Below, one piece after another: positions 63,965-64,000 of a stretch of 64,000 bases of DNA (its first letter is position 1; every line of letters begins with the position of its first letter). Position numbers and translations under genes: made by a program. Origin of the DNA: Siderastrea radians. Its lineage: Eukaryota; Cnidaria; Anthozoa; Scleractinia; Rhizangiidae. Below the pieces are notes generated by a model. It saw nothing but the letters and a program-made list of their open reading frames with translations, ran no database searches and was not told where the DNA came from. Where the stretch lies: contig OZ024889.1 of assembly GCA_964017195.1 (NCBI GenBank), forward strand, positions 59,357,858 to 59,421,857, in the 5' to 3' direction.

Positions 63965-64000
63965 CTTCTCGCTTGATGAAAAGTTTCTAGCTCGTCTAAA

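Overview
The window is eukaryotic nuclear DNA, most likely from a cnidarian (probably an anthozoan/coral; this rests on the Polinton, DIRS and hAT protein types and on spliced AT-rich DNA full of fold-back repeats, and I could not test it by search). It falls into two very different parts.

1-18.8 kb is an almost complete integrated Polinton/Maverick element (adintovirus-like). It is denser in genes and visibly richer in G+C than the rest, and I see no frameshift or stop in its core genes. Left to right on + are: a GRF-type zinc-finger protein, a small unknown protein, a retroviral-type integrase with C-terminal chromodomain, two related SFYVTL-type proteins, three small basic proteins with adenovirus-core or protein-VI character, the double-jelly-roll-type major capsid protein, an adenain-like maturation protease, a Pol III tRNA-like gene, the A32-like packaging ATPase, a Gly/Arg-rich protein, a two-TM protein, a cluster of small basic proteins with RGG sites, a coiled-coil/zinc-ribbon protein, a Lys/Glu-rich protein and a parvovirus-type PLA2 protein. 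A regulatory-looking gene runs on - (12.2-13.8 kb). It is divergent from the 1390-aa protein-primed family B DNA polymerase (14.0-18.2 kb), which is followed by a short overlapping ORF. TATA boxes lie in front of many genes, often inside the preceding gene. Short repeats at 18.5-18.75 kb look like part of the right terminal inverted repeat. Bases 1-25 carry a related motif in inverse orientation, so the window opens at the inner edge of the left terminus.

18.8-64 kb is AT-rich host DNA crowded with nested transposons and few genes: a 2.3-kb hAT-type non-autonomous element (19.9-22.2 kb); a 7.9-kb non-coding element with 10-bp target duplications (24.4-32.3 kb) carrying smaller nested elements; a 730-bp tandem duplication (32.3-33.8 kb); a candidate terminal exon of a membrane protein (33.9 kb); two exons in matching phase of a secreted protein, possibly GH116-like (37.0 and 48.4 kb), whose ~11-kb intron holds a Mutator-like fold-back element, a PHD-finger fragment and a fold-back element split by a decayed DIRS retrotransposon; several MITEs between 48.7 and 60 kb; and a spliced but broken hAT-type transposase-derived gene on - (60.8-64.0 kb).

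In the Polinton the parts form a virus-like set: integrase and protein-primed polymerase for insertion and copying, capsid protein, protease, ATPase and basic core proteins for a particle, and a PLA2-like protein that could act at membranes. The host half reads as a transposon graveyard inside and between widely spaced exons.
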